Made by a program: the position numbers and the translations under genes. The notes beneath the pieces were generated by a model, which saw nothing but the letters and a program-made list of their open reading frames with translations, had not been told where the DNA came from and ran no database searches. Shown in pieces: positions 17,070 to 25,765 of a stretch of 64,000 bases of DNA. Within the stretch, counting starts at the first letter, position 1, and every line of letters begins with the position of its first letter. The DNA is from DASQUK01 sp963717085 (lineage in GTDB: Bacteria; Actinomycetota; Acidimicrobiia; Acidimicrobiales; VFJN01): the NCBI GenBank assembly GCA_963717085.1, contig CAVQVM010000012.1, positions 21,477 to 85,476 on the forward strand, in the 5' to 3' direction.

Positions 17070-18982
17070 TGGCCATCGATGCACCGGCGGTCGCTCCCGC
17101 TGCGCCATCCGTCGCCGGCGCGGTCGAGCGGGCTCGCGACCACCTGCTGAGCCTCCAGCATCCCGAGGGATGGTGGAAGGGCGAGCTCGAGACCAACGTC
17201 GCCATGGACGCCGAGGACCTCATGCTGCGCCACGTCCTCGGCATCCTCGACCCGGAGACGGCACGGGCGGCCGGCGACTGGATCCGCTCCCAGCAGCGGG
17301 CCGACGGCACCTGGGCCACGTACCACGGGGGGCCGGGCGACCTGTCCACCACCGTCGAGGCCTATGTCGCGCTCCGCCTCGCCGGCGACGCGCGGGACGC
17401 CGCGCACCTGGCGCAGGCCCGCCGGTTCGTCCTCGACGCGGGCGGCATCGAGCGGACGCGCGTCTTCACGCGCATCTGGCTCGCCCTGGTGGGCCAGTGG
17501 TCGTGGGACGACCTCCCGGCACTGCCGCCCGAGGTGATCCTCCTGCCGGCCGGCGCCCCGCTCAACGTGTACGACTTCGCCTGCTGGGCGCGGCAGACCA
17601 TCGTCCCGCTCACCGTGGTGGCGGCGCACCGCCTGGTCCGCCCGCTGCCGTTCTCGATCAGCGAACTTGCGGCGGTTGGCGACGCCATGACCGCTCCAAC
17701 CGCCGCAAGTTCGGGGTGGCACCGGCGGTTGGAGCGCCTGGACCGGGTGCTCAAGGCGTACGAGCGACTGCCGGGCTGGGCTCCTCCCAAGCTGTTGCTA
17801 CGGCGGCTGGCCCTCCGGCTGGCGGAGCAGTGGATCGTCCGCCGCCAGGAGGCCGACGGCTCCTGGGGCGGCATCCAGCCGCCATGGGTGTACTCGCTAC
17901 TCGCCCTGCACGCACTGGGCTACCCGCCCGACCATCCCACCGTGGTCGCCGGCCTGGCCGGCCTCGACCGGTTCACCATCCACGACCGGCGGGGCCGCCG
18001 GCTGGAGGCGTGCCAGTCACCGGTGTGGGACACCGCCCTGGCGGTGGTGGCCCTTGCCGATGCCGGCGGGGCGCCCGACGATCCGGCCCTCGTGCGGGCG
18101 GGCCGGTGGCTGCTGGACCAGGAGGTCACCGTCGCCGGAGACTGGGCCGTGCGCCGTCCCGGCCTCCCGCCGGGTGGCTGGGCGTTCGAGTTCGCCAACG
18201 TCAACTACCCCGACGTGGACGACACCGCCGAGGTGGTGCTGGCGCTGCGGCGGGTCGCAGGCCTGGACGCGGCCCGCCGCCGGCAAGCCATCGGGCGCGC
18301 CGTCACCTGGGTGGAGGGCATGCAGAGCCGGGGCGGGGGGTGGGCGGCGTTCGACGCCGACAACACCAGCCGGCTGTGCGCGGCGCTGCCGTTCTGCGAC
18401 TTCGGCGAGGTCACCGACCCGCCGTCGGCCGACGTCACCGCCCACGCCATCGAGATGCTCGCCGACGAGCCCGACGCCGACCACGGTCGGCTCCGGGAGG
18501 CCATCGCCTGGCTGCGGGCCGAGCAGGAACCGGGTGGCTCGTGGTTCGGGCGCTGGGGTGCCAACCACGTCTACGGGACCGGCGCGGCCGTGCCTGCGCT
18601 GGTGGCTGCCGGTGCCAGCCCCGACGACCCGAGCGTCACCCGGGCGGTGACCTGGCTCGAACGCCACCAGAACGATGACGGCGGCTGGGGCGAGGACCTG
18701 CGCTCCTACAACGATCCGCAGGCGGTGGGGAGGGGCACATCGACGGCGTCGCAGACCGCGTGGGCGCTGCTGGCGCTGCTGGCCGCCGGGCGCGGCGACA
18801 GCGATCCCGTGAGCCGTGGGATCGCGTTCCTGGTCGATACCCAGACGCCGGACGGCACCTGGGACGAGGAGCACTTCACCGGGACCGGCTTCCCCGGCGA
18901 CTTCTACATCAACTACCACCTCTACCGGCACACGTTCCCGCTGACGGCACTCGGCCGCTACTGCCGAGAGATCCCCTCATGA
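17069..18982 (+). CDS. shc: Squalene-hopene cyclase
   Basis: A 637-residue class II terpene cyclase aligning end to end by eye with known squalene-hopene cyclases: HPEGWWKGELETN at the start, PLNVYDFACWARQTIVPL, GSWGGIQPPWVYSL, the catalytic DVDDTA at residues 382-387, CDFGEVTDPPSADVTAH, GSWFGRWG, HQNDDGGWGED and GTGFPGDFYINYHLYRHTFPL. Several QW-type repeats are visible. It cyclises squalene to hopene/hopanol at the membrane surface. The variable loop around residues 198-215 is encoded by a long palindrome. Starts at the TGATG overlap with the prenyl synthase and ends in an ATGA overlap with the next gene. Confidence 0.96.
   Translation: MAIDAPAVAPAAPSVAGAVERARDHLLSLQHPEGWWKGELETNVAMDAEDLMLRHVLGILDPETARAAGDWIRSQQRADGTWATYHGGPGDLSTTVEAYVALRLAGDARDAAHLAQARRFVLDAGGIERTRVFTRIWLALVGQWSWDDLPALPPEVILLPAGAPLNVYDFACWARQTIVPLTVVAAHRLVRPLPFSISELAAVGDAMTAPTAASSGWHRRLERLDRVLKAYERLPGWAPPKLLLRRLALRLAEQWIVRRQEADGSWGGIQPPWVYSLLALHALGYPPDHPTVVAGLAGLDRFTIHDRRGRRLEACQSPVWDTALAVVALADAGGAPDDPALVRAGRWLLDQEVTVAGDWAVRRPGLPPGGWAFEFANVNYPDVDDTAEVVLALRRVAGLDAARRRQAIGRAVTWVEGMQSRGGGWAAFDADNTSRLCAALPFCDFGEVTDPPSADVTAHAIEMLADEPDADHGRLREAIAWLRAEQEPGGSWFGRWGANHVYGTGAAVPALVAAGASPDDPSVTRAVTWLERHQNDDGGWGEDLRSYNDPQAVGRGTSTASQTAWALLALLAAGRGDSDPVSRGIAFLVDTQTPDGTWDEEHFTGTGFPGDFYINYHLYRHTFPLTALGRYCREIPS
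17662..17713. repeat. Perfect 18-bp inverted repeat inside shc
   Basis: CGAACTTGCGGCGGTTGG (17662-17679) and its exact reverse complement (17696-17713) flank a 16-bp loop within the shc coding sequence. The reading frame stays open and the encoded residues (SELAAVGDAMTAPTAASSG) fall in a loop where other cyclases differ in length and sequence. This is the pattern of an in-frame palindromic element inserted at a tolerant site. Confidence 0.75.
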
Positions 18983-20391
18983 ACGCGCGGCCGGGGATCG
19001 TCCTGACGCCCCGCCGCGCCGAGGCGCGGGCGGTGGCGGGGGGCGCTCCGGGGTTGGAGACGATCGTCACCGGCGTCGGGCCCGAGCGGTCGCGGCGGTC
19101 CGCGATCAACCTCGCCGCCCGCTGCCGGGGCGCACCGGCGATGGCCGTCGCCGGCTGGTTGGCTCCACCGCCGCCCGGCCTGGCGCCGGGAGACGTGGTG
19201 GTCGCCACCGAGGTGCTGGGACCCTTCGGTGGCGTGCCGTTGCCGTCGGCGCCGCTGGTCGCCAGCGCCCTGGCCCGGTCCGGCCTGCGGGTCCACGAGG
19301 GTCCGGTCACCGCGGCGGACGACGGGGAGAGCGCCTGGTTGGTCGAGGCGGCGCCCGACCGGCCGCGGGCCGTGGTGCGGGTGGTCGCCGGCGAGTCCCT
19401 CACCGTCGGCGCCTACCGGGCGCTGCGCCGCACCGCCCGGGTGCTGGCGGCGTGGTCCGCTGCCGCCGGGCCCCGCACGGTCCTGCTGCCCGAGCCGCGC
19501 TCGTTCTGCGCCGGCGTCGAGCGGGCCATCGAGGTGGTCGAACGGGCGCTGGACCGCTACGGCCCGCCCGTCTACGTCCGCCGGCAGATCATCCACAACC
19601 GGCACGTCGTCGCCGACCTCGAGTCGCGGGGTGCGGTGTTCGTCGAGGAGGTCGACCAGGCGCCGGAGGGCGCCAGGCTGGTGTTCTCCGCCCACGGCGT
19701 GTCCCCCGCGGTGGAGGCGGCGGCGGCGGAACGGCGCCAGGCGGTCATCGACGCCACCTGCCCGCTCGTGGCCAAGGTGCACCGCGAGGTGCGGCGCTTC
19801 GCCGAGCGCGACTACAGCGTGGTGCTGGTCGGCCACGCCGACCACGACGAGGTGGAGGGGACCATGGGCGAGGCGGCCGACGTCCGCCTGGTGTCGACGC
19901 CCGAGGACGCCGCACACGTCGCCGTGCCCGACCCCGGGCGCGTCGCGTACGTCACCCAGACCACCCTGGCGCTCGACGACGTGGCGGACGTGGTCGCGGT
20001 GCTGCGCGACCGCTTCCCGGCCCTCGCCGGCCCCGCCGCCGACGACGTCTGCTACGCCACCCAGAACCGGCAGGACGCGGTGCGGGCGATCGCCGACGAC
20101 TGCGACCTGCTGCTGGTCGTGGGATCGCAGAACTCGTCGAACAGCCAGCGCCTGGTCGAGGTCGCCGAGCGCGCCGGGTGCCCGTCCCATCTCGTCGACG
20201 ACGAGCGCGAGCTCGACCTCGGTTGGCTGGCCGGTGCGGCCACCGTCGGGGTCACCGCCGGCGCGTCGGCCCCGGCGGAGATCGTCGACCGGGTCGTCGC
20301 CGCCCTCGGCGGACTGGGCACGCTCGACATCCACACCCGGGCGGTCACCGCCGAGACCGTCCGCTTCTCGCTGCCCGAGGAGGTCCGCTGA
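18979..20391 (+). CDS. ispH: HpnG-like phosphorylase domain fused to IspH (HMBPP reductase)
   Basis: A 470-residue protein with two parts. Residues about 1-160 resemble a nucleoside phosphorylase/HpnG domain: IVTGVGPERSRRSA, LAPGDVVVATEVLG, DGESAWLVEAAPDRPRAVVRVV (matching the MESA motif with G for M). Residues about 165-470 are IspH: iron-sulfur cysteines C177 (SFCAGV), C261 (DATCPLVAKVH) and C358 (VCYATQNRQ), plus TQTTL and SQNSSNSQRL. IspH makes isopentenyl and dimethylallyl diphosphate in the MEP pathway. HpnG removes adenine from adenosylhopane. The fusion thus joins the precursor supply to a late hopanoid step. The start at the ATGA overlap with shc is firm. Confidence 0.88.
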   Translation: MNARPGIVLTPRRAEARAVAGGAPGLETIVTGVGPERSRRSAINLAARCRGAPAMAVAGWLAPPPPGLAPGDVVVATEVLGPFGGVPLPSAPLVASALARSGLRVHEGPVTAADDGESAWLVEAAPDRPRAVVRVVAGESLTVGAYRALRRTARVLAAWSAAAGPRTVLLPEPRSFCAGVERAIEVVERALDRYGPPVYVRRQIIHNRHVVADLESRGAVFVEEVDQAPEGARLVFSAHGVSPAVEAAAAERRQAVIDATCPLVAKVHREVRRFAERDYSVVLVGHADHDEVEGTMGEAADVRLVSTPEDAAHVAVPDPGRVAYVTQTTLALDDVADVVAVLRDRFPALAGPAADDVCYATQNRQDAVRAIADDCDLLLVVGSQNSSNSQRLVEVAERAGCPSHLVDDERELDLGWLAGAATVGVTAGASAPAEIVDRVVAALGGLGTLDIHTRAVTAETVRFSLPEEVR

Positions 20392-20488
20392 AGTGCGAGC
20401 GAAGCGAGTGCTACAGGCCGACGGCGCGAGCGCCAGCTCGCCCGGAGGCGATGGGTGTGGGGCTCAGCCCCACAGGAGACACTGACCC
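20392..20488 (+). repeat. Hairpin-rich operon spacer 2
   Basis: The 97-bp gap before hpnH begins with GTGCGAGCGAAGCGAGTGC. It contains GCGAGC-GCCA-GCTCGC (20426-20441) and a 9-bp stem TGTGGGGCT/AGCCCCACA (20456-20464 with 20466-20474), directly followed by the GGAG ribosome site for the GTG start of hpnH. It is similar in make-up to the spacer at 15965-16049. It could tune translation or be a mobile palindrome. Confidence 0.45.
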
Positions 20489-21487
20489 GTGGTTCCGATG
20501 AGACAGAGCACGCGGGTGGGTTGGTACCTGCTGCGCCAGAAGCTGGCCCGCCGCGACAAGTTTCCCCTGGTGCTCGAGCTGGAGCCGCTGTTCGCCTGCA
20601 ACCTCGCCTGCGCCGGCTGCGGGAAGATCCAGCACCCCACCGAGGTCCTGCGCCAGCGGGTGTCGGTGGAGGACGCCGTCGCCGCCGTGGAGGAGTGCGG
20701 GGCGCCGATCGTGTCGATCGCCGGCGGTGAGCCGCTGCTGCACCCGGACATCGTCGAGATGGTCGAGGCGCTGATCGCCCGCAAGCGCTTCGTGTACCTG
20801 TGCACCAATGCGGTGCTGCTGCGGCGCAGGCTCGACCGGTTCCGTCCCTCGCCCTACTTCGCCTGGACCGTGCACATCGACGGCCTGCGCGAACGCCACG
20901 ACGAGTCGGTCTGCCGCGATGGGGTCTTCGACGAGGCCATCGACGCCATCGCCGAGGCCAAGGAACGGGGCTTCAGGGTCACCACCAACACGACGTTCTT
21001 CTCGACGGACTCGCCGTCGACGGTGCGCGAGGTGCTCGACTTCCTCAACGACGAGGTCGGCGTCGACTCCATGATGATCTCGCCCGGCTACGCCTACGAG
21101 AAGGCGCCGGACCAGCTGCACTTCCTCGGTGTCCAGCAGACGCAGCGCCTGTTCCGGGAGGCGTTCGCCGGGCGCCGCCGTCGCTGGCGCCTCAACCACA
21201 CGCCGCTGTTCCTCGACTTCCTGGAGGGCAAGGTCGACTTCCCGTGCACCGCCTGGGGGATCCCCAGCTACTCGGTCTTCGGTTGGCAGCGACCCTGCTA
21301 CCTGATGGGGGACAGCTACGCCTCCAGCTACCGCGAGCTCGTCGAGACCACCGACTGGGAACGCTACGGCCGCGGGCGCGATCCCCGGTGCCGCAACTGC
21401 ATGGCCCACTGCGGCTACGAGCCGTCGGCGGTCATCGCCACCACGACGTCGCTGCGCCAGTCGGTGCGCGCCGCGCTGGCGCGATGA
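20489..21487 (+). CDS. hpnH: Adenosyl-hopene transferase HpnH (radical SAM)
   Basis: A 332-residue radical SAM enzyme. The cluster-binding CX3CX2C is CNLACAGC at C37, C41 and C44, followed by GGEPLLHPD. The C-terminal region has the HpnH-typical PCYLMGDSYASSYRELVETTDWERYG and a terminal Cys cluster CRNCMAHCGYEPSAV. HpnH joins the 5'-deoxyadenosyl group of SAM to hopene, the first step to C35 hopanoids. GTG at 20489 has a GGAG site 10 bp upstream; the ATG at 20498 is the alternative. The stop overlaps the dxs start by 4 bp. Confidence 0.95.
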   Translation: MVPMRQSTRVGWYLLRQKLARRDKFPLVLELEPLFACNLACAGCGKIQHPTEVLRQRVSVEDAVAAVEECGAPIVSIAGGEPLLHPDIVEMVEALIARKRFVYLCTNAVLLRRRLDRFRPSPYFAWTVHIDGLRERHDESVCRDGVFDEAIDAIAEAKERGFRVTTNTTFFSTDSPSTVREVLDFLNDEVGVDSMMISPGYAYEKAPDQLHFLGVQQTQRLFREAFAGRRRRWRLNHTPLFLDFLEGKVDFPCTAWGIPSYSVFGWQRPCYLMGDSYASSYRELVETTDWERYGRGRDPRCRNCMAHCGYEPSAVIATTTSLRQSVRAALAR

Positions 21488-23370
21488 CGATGAGCGCACT
21501 GGACGCGATCGGGTCGCCGGCCGATCTCCGGGGCCTCGACCCCGATCGGCTCGACGAGCTCGCGGCCGACATCCGGCGTGTCCTGATCGAGGTCATCGCC
21601 GCCAACGGCGGGCACCTGGGGTCGAACCTGGGGGCGGTGGAGCTGACCATCGCGCTGCATCGGGTCCTCGACTCGCCGACCGACGCCATCGTCTGGGACA
21701 CCGGCCACCAGGCGTACGCCCACAAGCTGCTGACGGGCCGGCGGGCGCGGTTTCCCACTCTGCGCCGCCCCGGCGGGCTCTCGGGTTATCCGAACCGCTC
21801 CGAGTCTCCCCATGACTGGGTGGAGAACAGCCACGCCTCGACGGGGCTGTCCTACGCGTACGGCCTGGCGGCGGCCCGCTGCCAGGCGGGGCATGCCGGG
21901 CGGGTCGTCGCCGTCGTAGGCGACGGGGCGTTGACGGGCGGCATGGCGTACGAGGGCCTGAGCAACATCGGCTGGCGCGGCCTGCCGGTCGTGGTGGTCC
22001 TCAACGACAACGGCCGCTCCTACGCGCCGACCGTCTCGAAGCTGACCGAGAGCCTCAGCCCGCTTCGGGTCGCCGGCGCCGGCGGTGGCGATGCCGATGG
22101 CGCCGGCGGTGGCAACGGTGACAAGGCATCGCCGTCCGGGCCGTCCTTCTTCGAGGCGCTCGGGGTCGGCTACCGGGGCCCCGTCGACGGCCACGACATC
22201 GCCGCCCTGGAGTCGGAGTTGCGGGACGCGCTGGCGTCCGGCGGGCCCGCCGTGGTCCACGTGCTCACCCGCAAGGGCCGGGGCCTCGCCGCCGCCGAGG
22301 ACGACGACGACAAGTGCCTGCACGACGTGGCGCCGTTCCCCGCCCGGCGCTATGTGGCTCCGGTCCGCACCCACCCCCGCTACACCGACGTCTTCTCCGA
22401 CGCGCTGGTGCGGGCCGCGGCGCGGGACCCGCGGATCGTCGCGATCACCGCGGCCATGCCCAGTTCCACCGGCCTGCGGGCCTTCGCCGAGGCGTACCCC
22501 GACCGGTTCTTCGACGTGGGGATCGCCGAGCAGCACGCGGTGACCGCCGCCGCCGGCATGGCCATGGGCGGCCTGCGGCCCGTAGTCGCGATCTACTCGT
22601 CGTTCCTGACCCGGGCGCTCGATCAGCTCAACCTGGACGTCGGGCTCCATCAGCTTCCCGTCGTGCTGTGTGTCGACCGCGCCGGGATCACCGGGCCGGA
22701 CGGCCCCTCCCACCACGGCGTTCTCGACCTGGCGCTGCTCGGGCGCGTGCCCGGGATGACGGTGTTCGCACCCTCGTCCGGCGCCGAGCTCGAGGTCATG
22801 CTCATCGAGGCGCTGGGGACCAACGGACCCTGCGCGTTGCGCTGGCCCAGCGGCACGGCGCGGGAGGTCTCGGCAGGCGGCGTCGGGGGCGGCCGGCGCG
22901 CCCGGCAGCTCCGGGCCGGGCGTGACGTCTGCGTTGCCGCGGCGGGCCCGTTGGTCGAGGCCGCGGACGAGGCCGCCGGGATGCTCGAGGGCGTGGGGAT
23001 CTCGACCACTGTGTGGGACATGCGGCTGGCGAAGCCGGTCGACGACGATCTGGTGGCCGACGCCGGGCGGCACCGGCTCGTGGTCACGGTCGAGGACGGC
23101 GTGCGGGAGGGCGGCGCCGGCGCCCGGCTCGTCGACGCCCTCGGCCGCTCGGCTCTCGTTCCCGGTGGCCGCTGCGGCCCGGACGGCCCGCCACCGATGA
23201 TCGTGCTGGGGGTGCCGGACGCCTACGTGGCCCACGGCGATCCGGCGACGATCCGTTCCGAGCTGGGCCTCGACGGGATCGGGATCGCCGCCGCGGCCCG
23301 CGACGGCCTCCGGCGCATCGACGACCGGGCGGGGTTTGGTGGCCTGACCAGCGCGTCCGCCATGCTCTAG
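21484..23370 (+). CDS. dxs: 1-deoxy-D-xylulose-5-phosphate synthase
   Basis: A 628-residue thiamine-diphosphate enzyme that condenses pyruvate and glyceraldehyde 3-phosphate, the first step of the MEP pathway. Visible landmarks are GGHLGSNLGAVELTIALH, the catalytic-region DTGHQAYAHKLLTGR, the thiamine-binding VGDGALTGGMAYEGLSNIG, DVGIAEQHAVTAAAGMA and CVDRAGITGPDGPSHHG. A Gly/Asp-rich insert of about 24 residues (near residue 200) replaces the usual flexible loop. Like Streptomyces hopanoid clusters, this one carries its own dxs copy, possibly a second, pathway-dedicated copy. Starts in an ATGA overlap with hpnH and ends the compact operon. Confidence 0.95.
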   Translation: MTMSALDAIGSPADLRGLDPDRLDELAADIRRVLIEVIAANGGHLGSNLGAVELTIALHRVLDSPTDAIVWDTGHQAYAHKLLTGRRARFPTLRRPGGLSGYPNRSESPHDWVENSHASTGLSYAYGLAAARCQAGHAGRVVAVVGDGALTGGMAYEGLSNIGWRGLPVVVVLNDNGRSYAPTVSKLTESLSPLRVAGAGGGDADGAGGGNGDKASPSGPSFFEALGVGYRGPVDGHDIAALESELRDALASGGPAVVHVLTRKGRGLAAAEDDDDKCLHDVAPFPARRYVAPVRTHPRYTDVFSDALVRAAARDPRIVAITAAMPSSTGLRAFAEAYPDRFFDVGIAEQHAVTAAAGMAMGGLRPVVAIYSSFLTRALDQLNLDVGLHQLPVVLCVDRAGITGPDGPSHHGVLDLALLGRVPGMTVFAPSSGAELEVMLIEALGTNGPCALRWPSGTAREVSAGGVGGGRRARQLRAGRDVCVAAAGPLVEAADEAAGMLEGVGISTTVWDMRLAKPVDDDLVADAGRHRLVVTVEDGVREGGAGARLVDALGRSALVPGGRCGPDGPPPMIVLGVPDAYVAHGDPATIRSELGLDGIGIAAAARDGLRRIDDRAGFGGLTSASAML

Positions 23371-23374
23371 GGCC

Positions 23375-23614
23375 GTGGACAAGCGACGGGTCATTCGCTG
23401 GGCGGTTCTGGGGTCGGCGACGGTTGCCGTGCTGGCGCTCGCCGCCTGTGGCGACGACGACGAAGGCCCGATCCCCCAGACCGGCGTCCGCGAGACGACG
23501 ACCACATCGGAGGCGTCGGCCACCACCGCAGCCCCGGAGACCACGACCACCACGGCCGCGTCCACCACCACGACGTCGTCCACCACCACGACGACGACGG
23601 CCCCCTCGGCCTGA
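23375..23614 (+). CDS. Small Thr-rich lipoprotein
   Basis: A 79-residue protein with a GTG start 5 bp after dxs. It has a basic N-terminus, a hydrophobic stretch and a lipobox LAAC at about residues 22-25, so it is predicted to be lipidated and outside the cell. The rest is a low-complexity TTTTT/S/A linker with no domain. Such tails usually act as wall spacers. It could be co-transcribed with the hopanoid operon but a role there is not implied. No known family recognised. Confidence 0.65.
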   Translation: MDKRRVIRWAVLGSATVAVLALAACGDDDEGPIPQTGVRETTTTSEASATTAAPETTTTTAASTTTTSSTTTTTTAPSA

Positions 23615-23761
23615 CGCGTCGTGCCCACCTGACGGCGGCAGGCCGGCCGGACGGCGGCCTGTACCCGCTCGAACTCGCCCGAGCGCGCGCGGCCGATCCG
23701 ACATAGCGTGTTGCCACCCGGCCGGCGCTCTCCCCAGCGTCGCCCTAGGGAGGGAGATTCG

Positions 23762-24544
23762 ATGGCGGACGACGATCCCGTCCTGCTCGAGGTGAAAGGC
23801 GGCGTAGCCGTCGTCAGCCTGAACAGGCCCGATCAGCACAACATGGTCGGCGACGCCGCCGACTCGCTGTTCTTCCGGTACCTGGACCTGCTCCGCAACG
23901 ACCGCGACGTGCGGGTGGTTGTGTGGCGCGGCAACGGTCCCTCGTTCTCGTCGGGGCGCGACCTCGGCGAGCTGCACGACCACCCCGGTGCCAGCGACTT
24001 CGAGTACATCGAGCGGAGCCAATGGCAGACACGGCTCCTCTACGACTTCCCGGTGCCGATCATCTGCGCGCTCAAGGGTTGGGTCCTCGGCATCCAGCTG
24101 GAACGGGCGCTGCTGTGCGACATGCGCGTGGCCGCCGAGAGCGCCGCGCTCGCACTGCCGGCGGTCGACCATGGCGTGATCCCGGACTCGGCCGGCGTGG
24201 CCAAGCTGTTCGAGATCGGCGGGTCGGCCCTGGCGCTCGACCTGGCACTCACGGGCCGGCGGGTGGGGGCCGAAGAGGCGTTCCAGCTCGGCCTGGTGAA
24301 CCAAGTGGTGTCCGACGAGGAGCTCGACGAGGTCGTGCTGGGTCTGGCGGAATCGATCGCCGAACGCCCGCCGCTGGCGGTCCGGCTGATCCGCGACCAG
24401 GTGCAGGCGCTGGCGTCGGCGGACGTGCGGGCGACGCTGCAGCGCGAGCTCATGAGCCAGGCGATGGTGCTGGCGTCACAGGACTATCGGGAGCACCTGC
24501 ACGCACGGGCCGAGGACCGCGAGCCCCACTACGAACGCCGCTAG
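23762..24544 (+). CDS. Enoyl-CoA hydratase/isomerase family protein
   Basis: A 260-residue crotonase-fold protein: VAVVSLNRPDQHNMV at the start, SFSSGRDLGELHDH at the first oxyanion-hole site, ALKGWVLGIQLERALLCDMRVA at the second, and LGLVNQVV near the C-terminus. The second oxyanion segment has GIQLE where many hydratases have GGGxE, and the glutamates of true hydratases are not clearly conserved, so isomerase, hydrolase or another crotonase activity is possible. The start ATG has a strong GGGAGG site. Part of a run of lipid- or CoA-type genes. Confidence 0.85.
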   Translation: MADDDPVLLEVKGGVAVVSLNRPDQHNMVGDAADSLFFRYLDLLRNDRDVRVVVWRGNGPSFSSGRDLGELHDHPGASDFEYIERSQWQTRLLYDFPVPIICALKGWVLGIQLERALLCDMRVAAESAALALPAVDHGVIPDSAGVAKLFEIGGSALALDLALTGRRVGAEEAFQLGLVNQVVSDEELDEVVLGLAESIAERPPLAVRLIRDQVQALASADVRATLQRELMSQAMVLASQDYREHLHARAEDREPHYERR

Positions 24545-24640
24545 CGGGGCGGCTCGCAACGCGTTACGAGCCTCCCCACAAGCGGGTCAGGAGTCTGCAA
24601 GGTGCTCGTCCCCCGACGGGCTGCGAGGTAGGTTCCCGGC

Positions 24641-24922
24641 GTGTCGTACAGGCCGGAGAGCAGCGACGTTCCGCTGGAGGAGTCGTCCGACGGGCCCGAC
24701 CGACGGCTGATCATGCGACTGCTGGTGGCCGCCGTCGTGGTGGTCCTGGCCATCCTCTTCGTCGTCCAGAACAACGACCGCGTGGAGATGAGCTTCGTGT
24801 TCTTCACGGTCACGGCACGCCTCTGGGTCGGGCTGCTGGTGGCGCTCGTCCTCGGGGCGTTGCTCGGCCAGGCGGCCGAGGCGCTGTGGGCGCGGCGCAA
24901 GAGGCGGAAGGCGGCTTCGTAG
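24641..24922 (+). CDS. LapA-domain (DUF1049) membrane protein
   Basis: A 93-residue protein with two transmembrane helices (about 26-43 and 60-80). It carries the LapA/DUF1049 pattern VVLAILFVVQNNDRVEMSFVFFTVT in the first helix and following loop, and a basic cytoplasmic tail (RRKRRKAAS). In enterobacteria LapA works with LapB in lipopolysaccharide control; in actinobacteria its role is unknown. GTG start at 24641. Confidence 0.85.
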   Translation: MSYRPESSDVPLEESSDGPDRRLIMRLLVAAVVVVLAILFVVQNNDRVEMSFVFFTVTARLWVGLLVALVLGALLGQAAEALWARRKRRKAAS

Positions 24923-24960
24923 CGGACGTTCCGCCCGCCAGCACGCCTACTCTGACCTCG

Positions 24961-25749
24961 ATGGCACTGCTGGACGGGAAGGTGGCGCTCGTCTCGGGCG
25001 CCGGGCCAGGGCTCGGCCGCGACATCGCGCTGGCCTGCGGCCGCCAGGGCGCGACCGTCGCGGTGGCGGCCCGCACCGAGGCCAGGGTCGAGGCCATCGC
25101 CGCCGAGCTCGAGGGGTTGGGCGCCAAGGCGCTGGCGCTGCGGCTCGACGTCTGCGACCCCGACTCGTGCCGGGACGCGGTCGAGCGGGTGGTGGAGACG
25201 TTCGGCCGGCTCGAGGTGCTGGTCAACAACGCCTTTCACGCCGGGGATCGGACGCGCTTCGCCGACGCCGACCTGGACGACTGGCGCCGGACCATGGACG
25301 TCAACCTGTTCGGCACCCTGCAGCTCACCCAGGCTTGCGTGGCCCCGATGGCCGATCGGGGCGACGGGCGTGTGGTGATGGTCAACTCGATGTCCGCGGT
25401 GCGGATGCGCCCCCGGTTCGGGGCCTACACGGCGTCGAAGGCGGCGCTGGCGGCGGCCACCAAGATCCTGGCCGTCGAACTGGGGGCGCAGGGGATCCGG
25501 GTCAACGGCGTCCATCCGGGCTACATCTGGGGCGAGAGCGTGGCCATGTACTTCGAGCACCTGGCCCGGCAGAAGGGGATCACGCCTGACGAGCAGTACG
25601 CCGAGGTGGCGGCGGAAACGGCCCTCGGCTACCTGCCAACCTCGAGCGAGATCGCCGAAGCCGTCGTGTTCTTCGCGTCCGACATGTCCAGGCCCATCAC
25701 CGGGCAGGCGTTGGGCGTCAACGCCGGCCACTGGCTCCAGGGCTTCTAG
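24961..25749 (+). CDS. SDR family oxidoreductase
   Basis: A 262-residue classical short-chain dehydrogenase. Cofactor motif GAGPGLGRDIA, NNAF in place of NNAG, catalytic Ser in VNSMSA and YTASK with the catalytic Tyr/Lys. The substitution NNAF and an extended substrate loop (PGYIWGESVAMYFEHLARQKG) are typical of mycobacterial-type SDRs acting on lipids or steroids. It is followed after 16 bp by a second SDR, so the two are likely co-transcribed. Confidence 0.9.
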   Translation: MALLDGKVALVSGAGPGLGRDIALACGRQGATVAVAARTEARVEAIAAELEGLGAKALALRLDVCDPDSCRDAVERVVETFGRLEVLVNNAFHAGDRTRFADADLDDWRRTMDVNLFGTLQLTQACVAPMADRGDGRVVMVNSMSAVRMRPRFGAYTASKAALAAATKILAVELGAQGIRVNGVHPGYIWGESVAMYFEHLARQKGITPDEQYAEVAAETALGYLPTSSEIAEAVVFFASDMSRPITGQALGVNAGHWLQGF

Positions 25750-25765
25750 GGCTCGGAGCTGCGCC

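Noticed and set aside
21415..23628. A 737-codon minus-strand open frame opposite dxs
   Set aside because: Antisense shadow of a clear Dxs; the sequence has no recognisable motif and runs through the lipoprotein gene.
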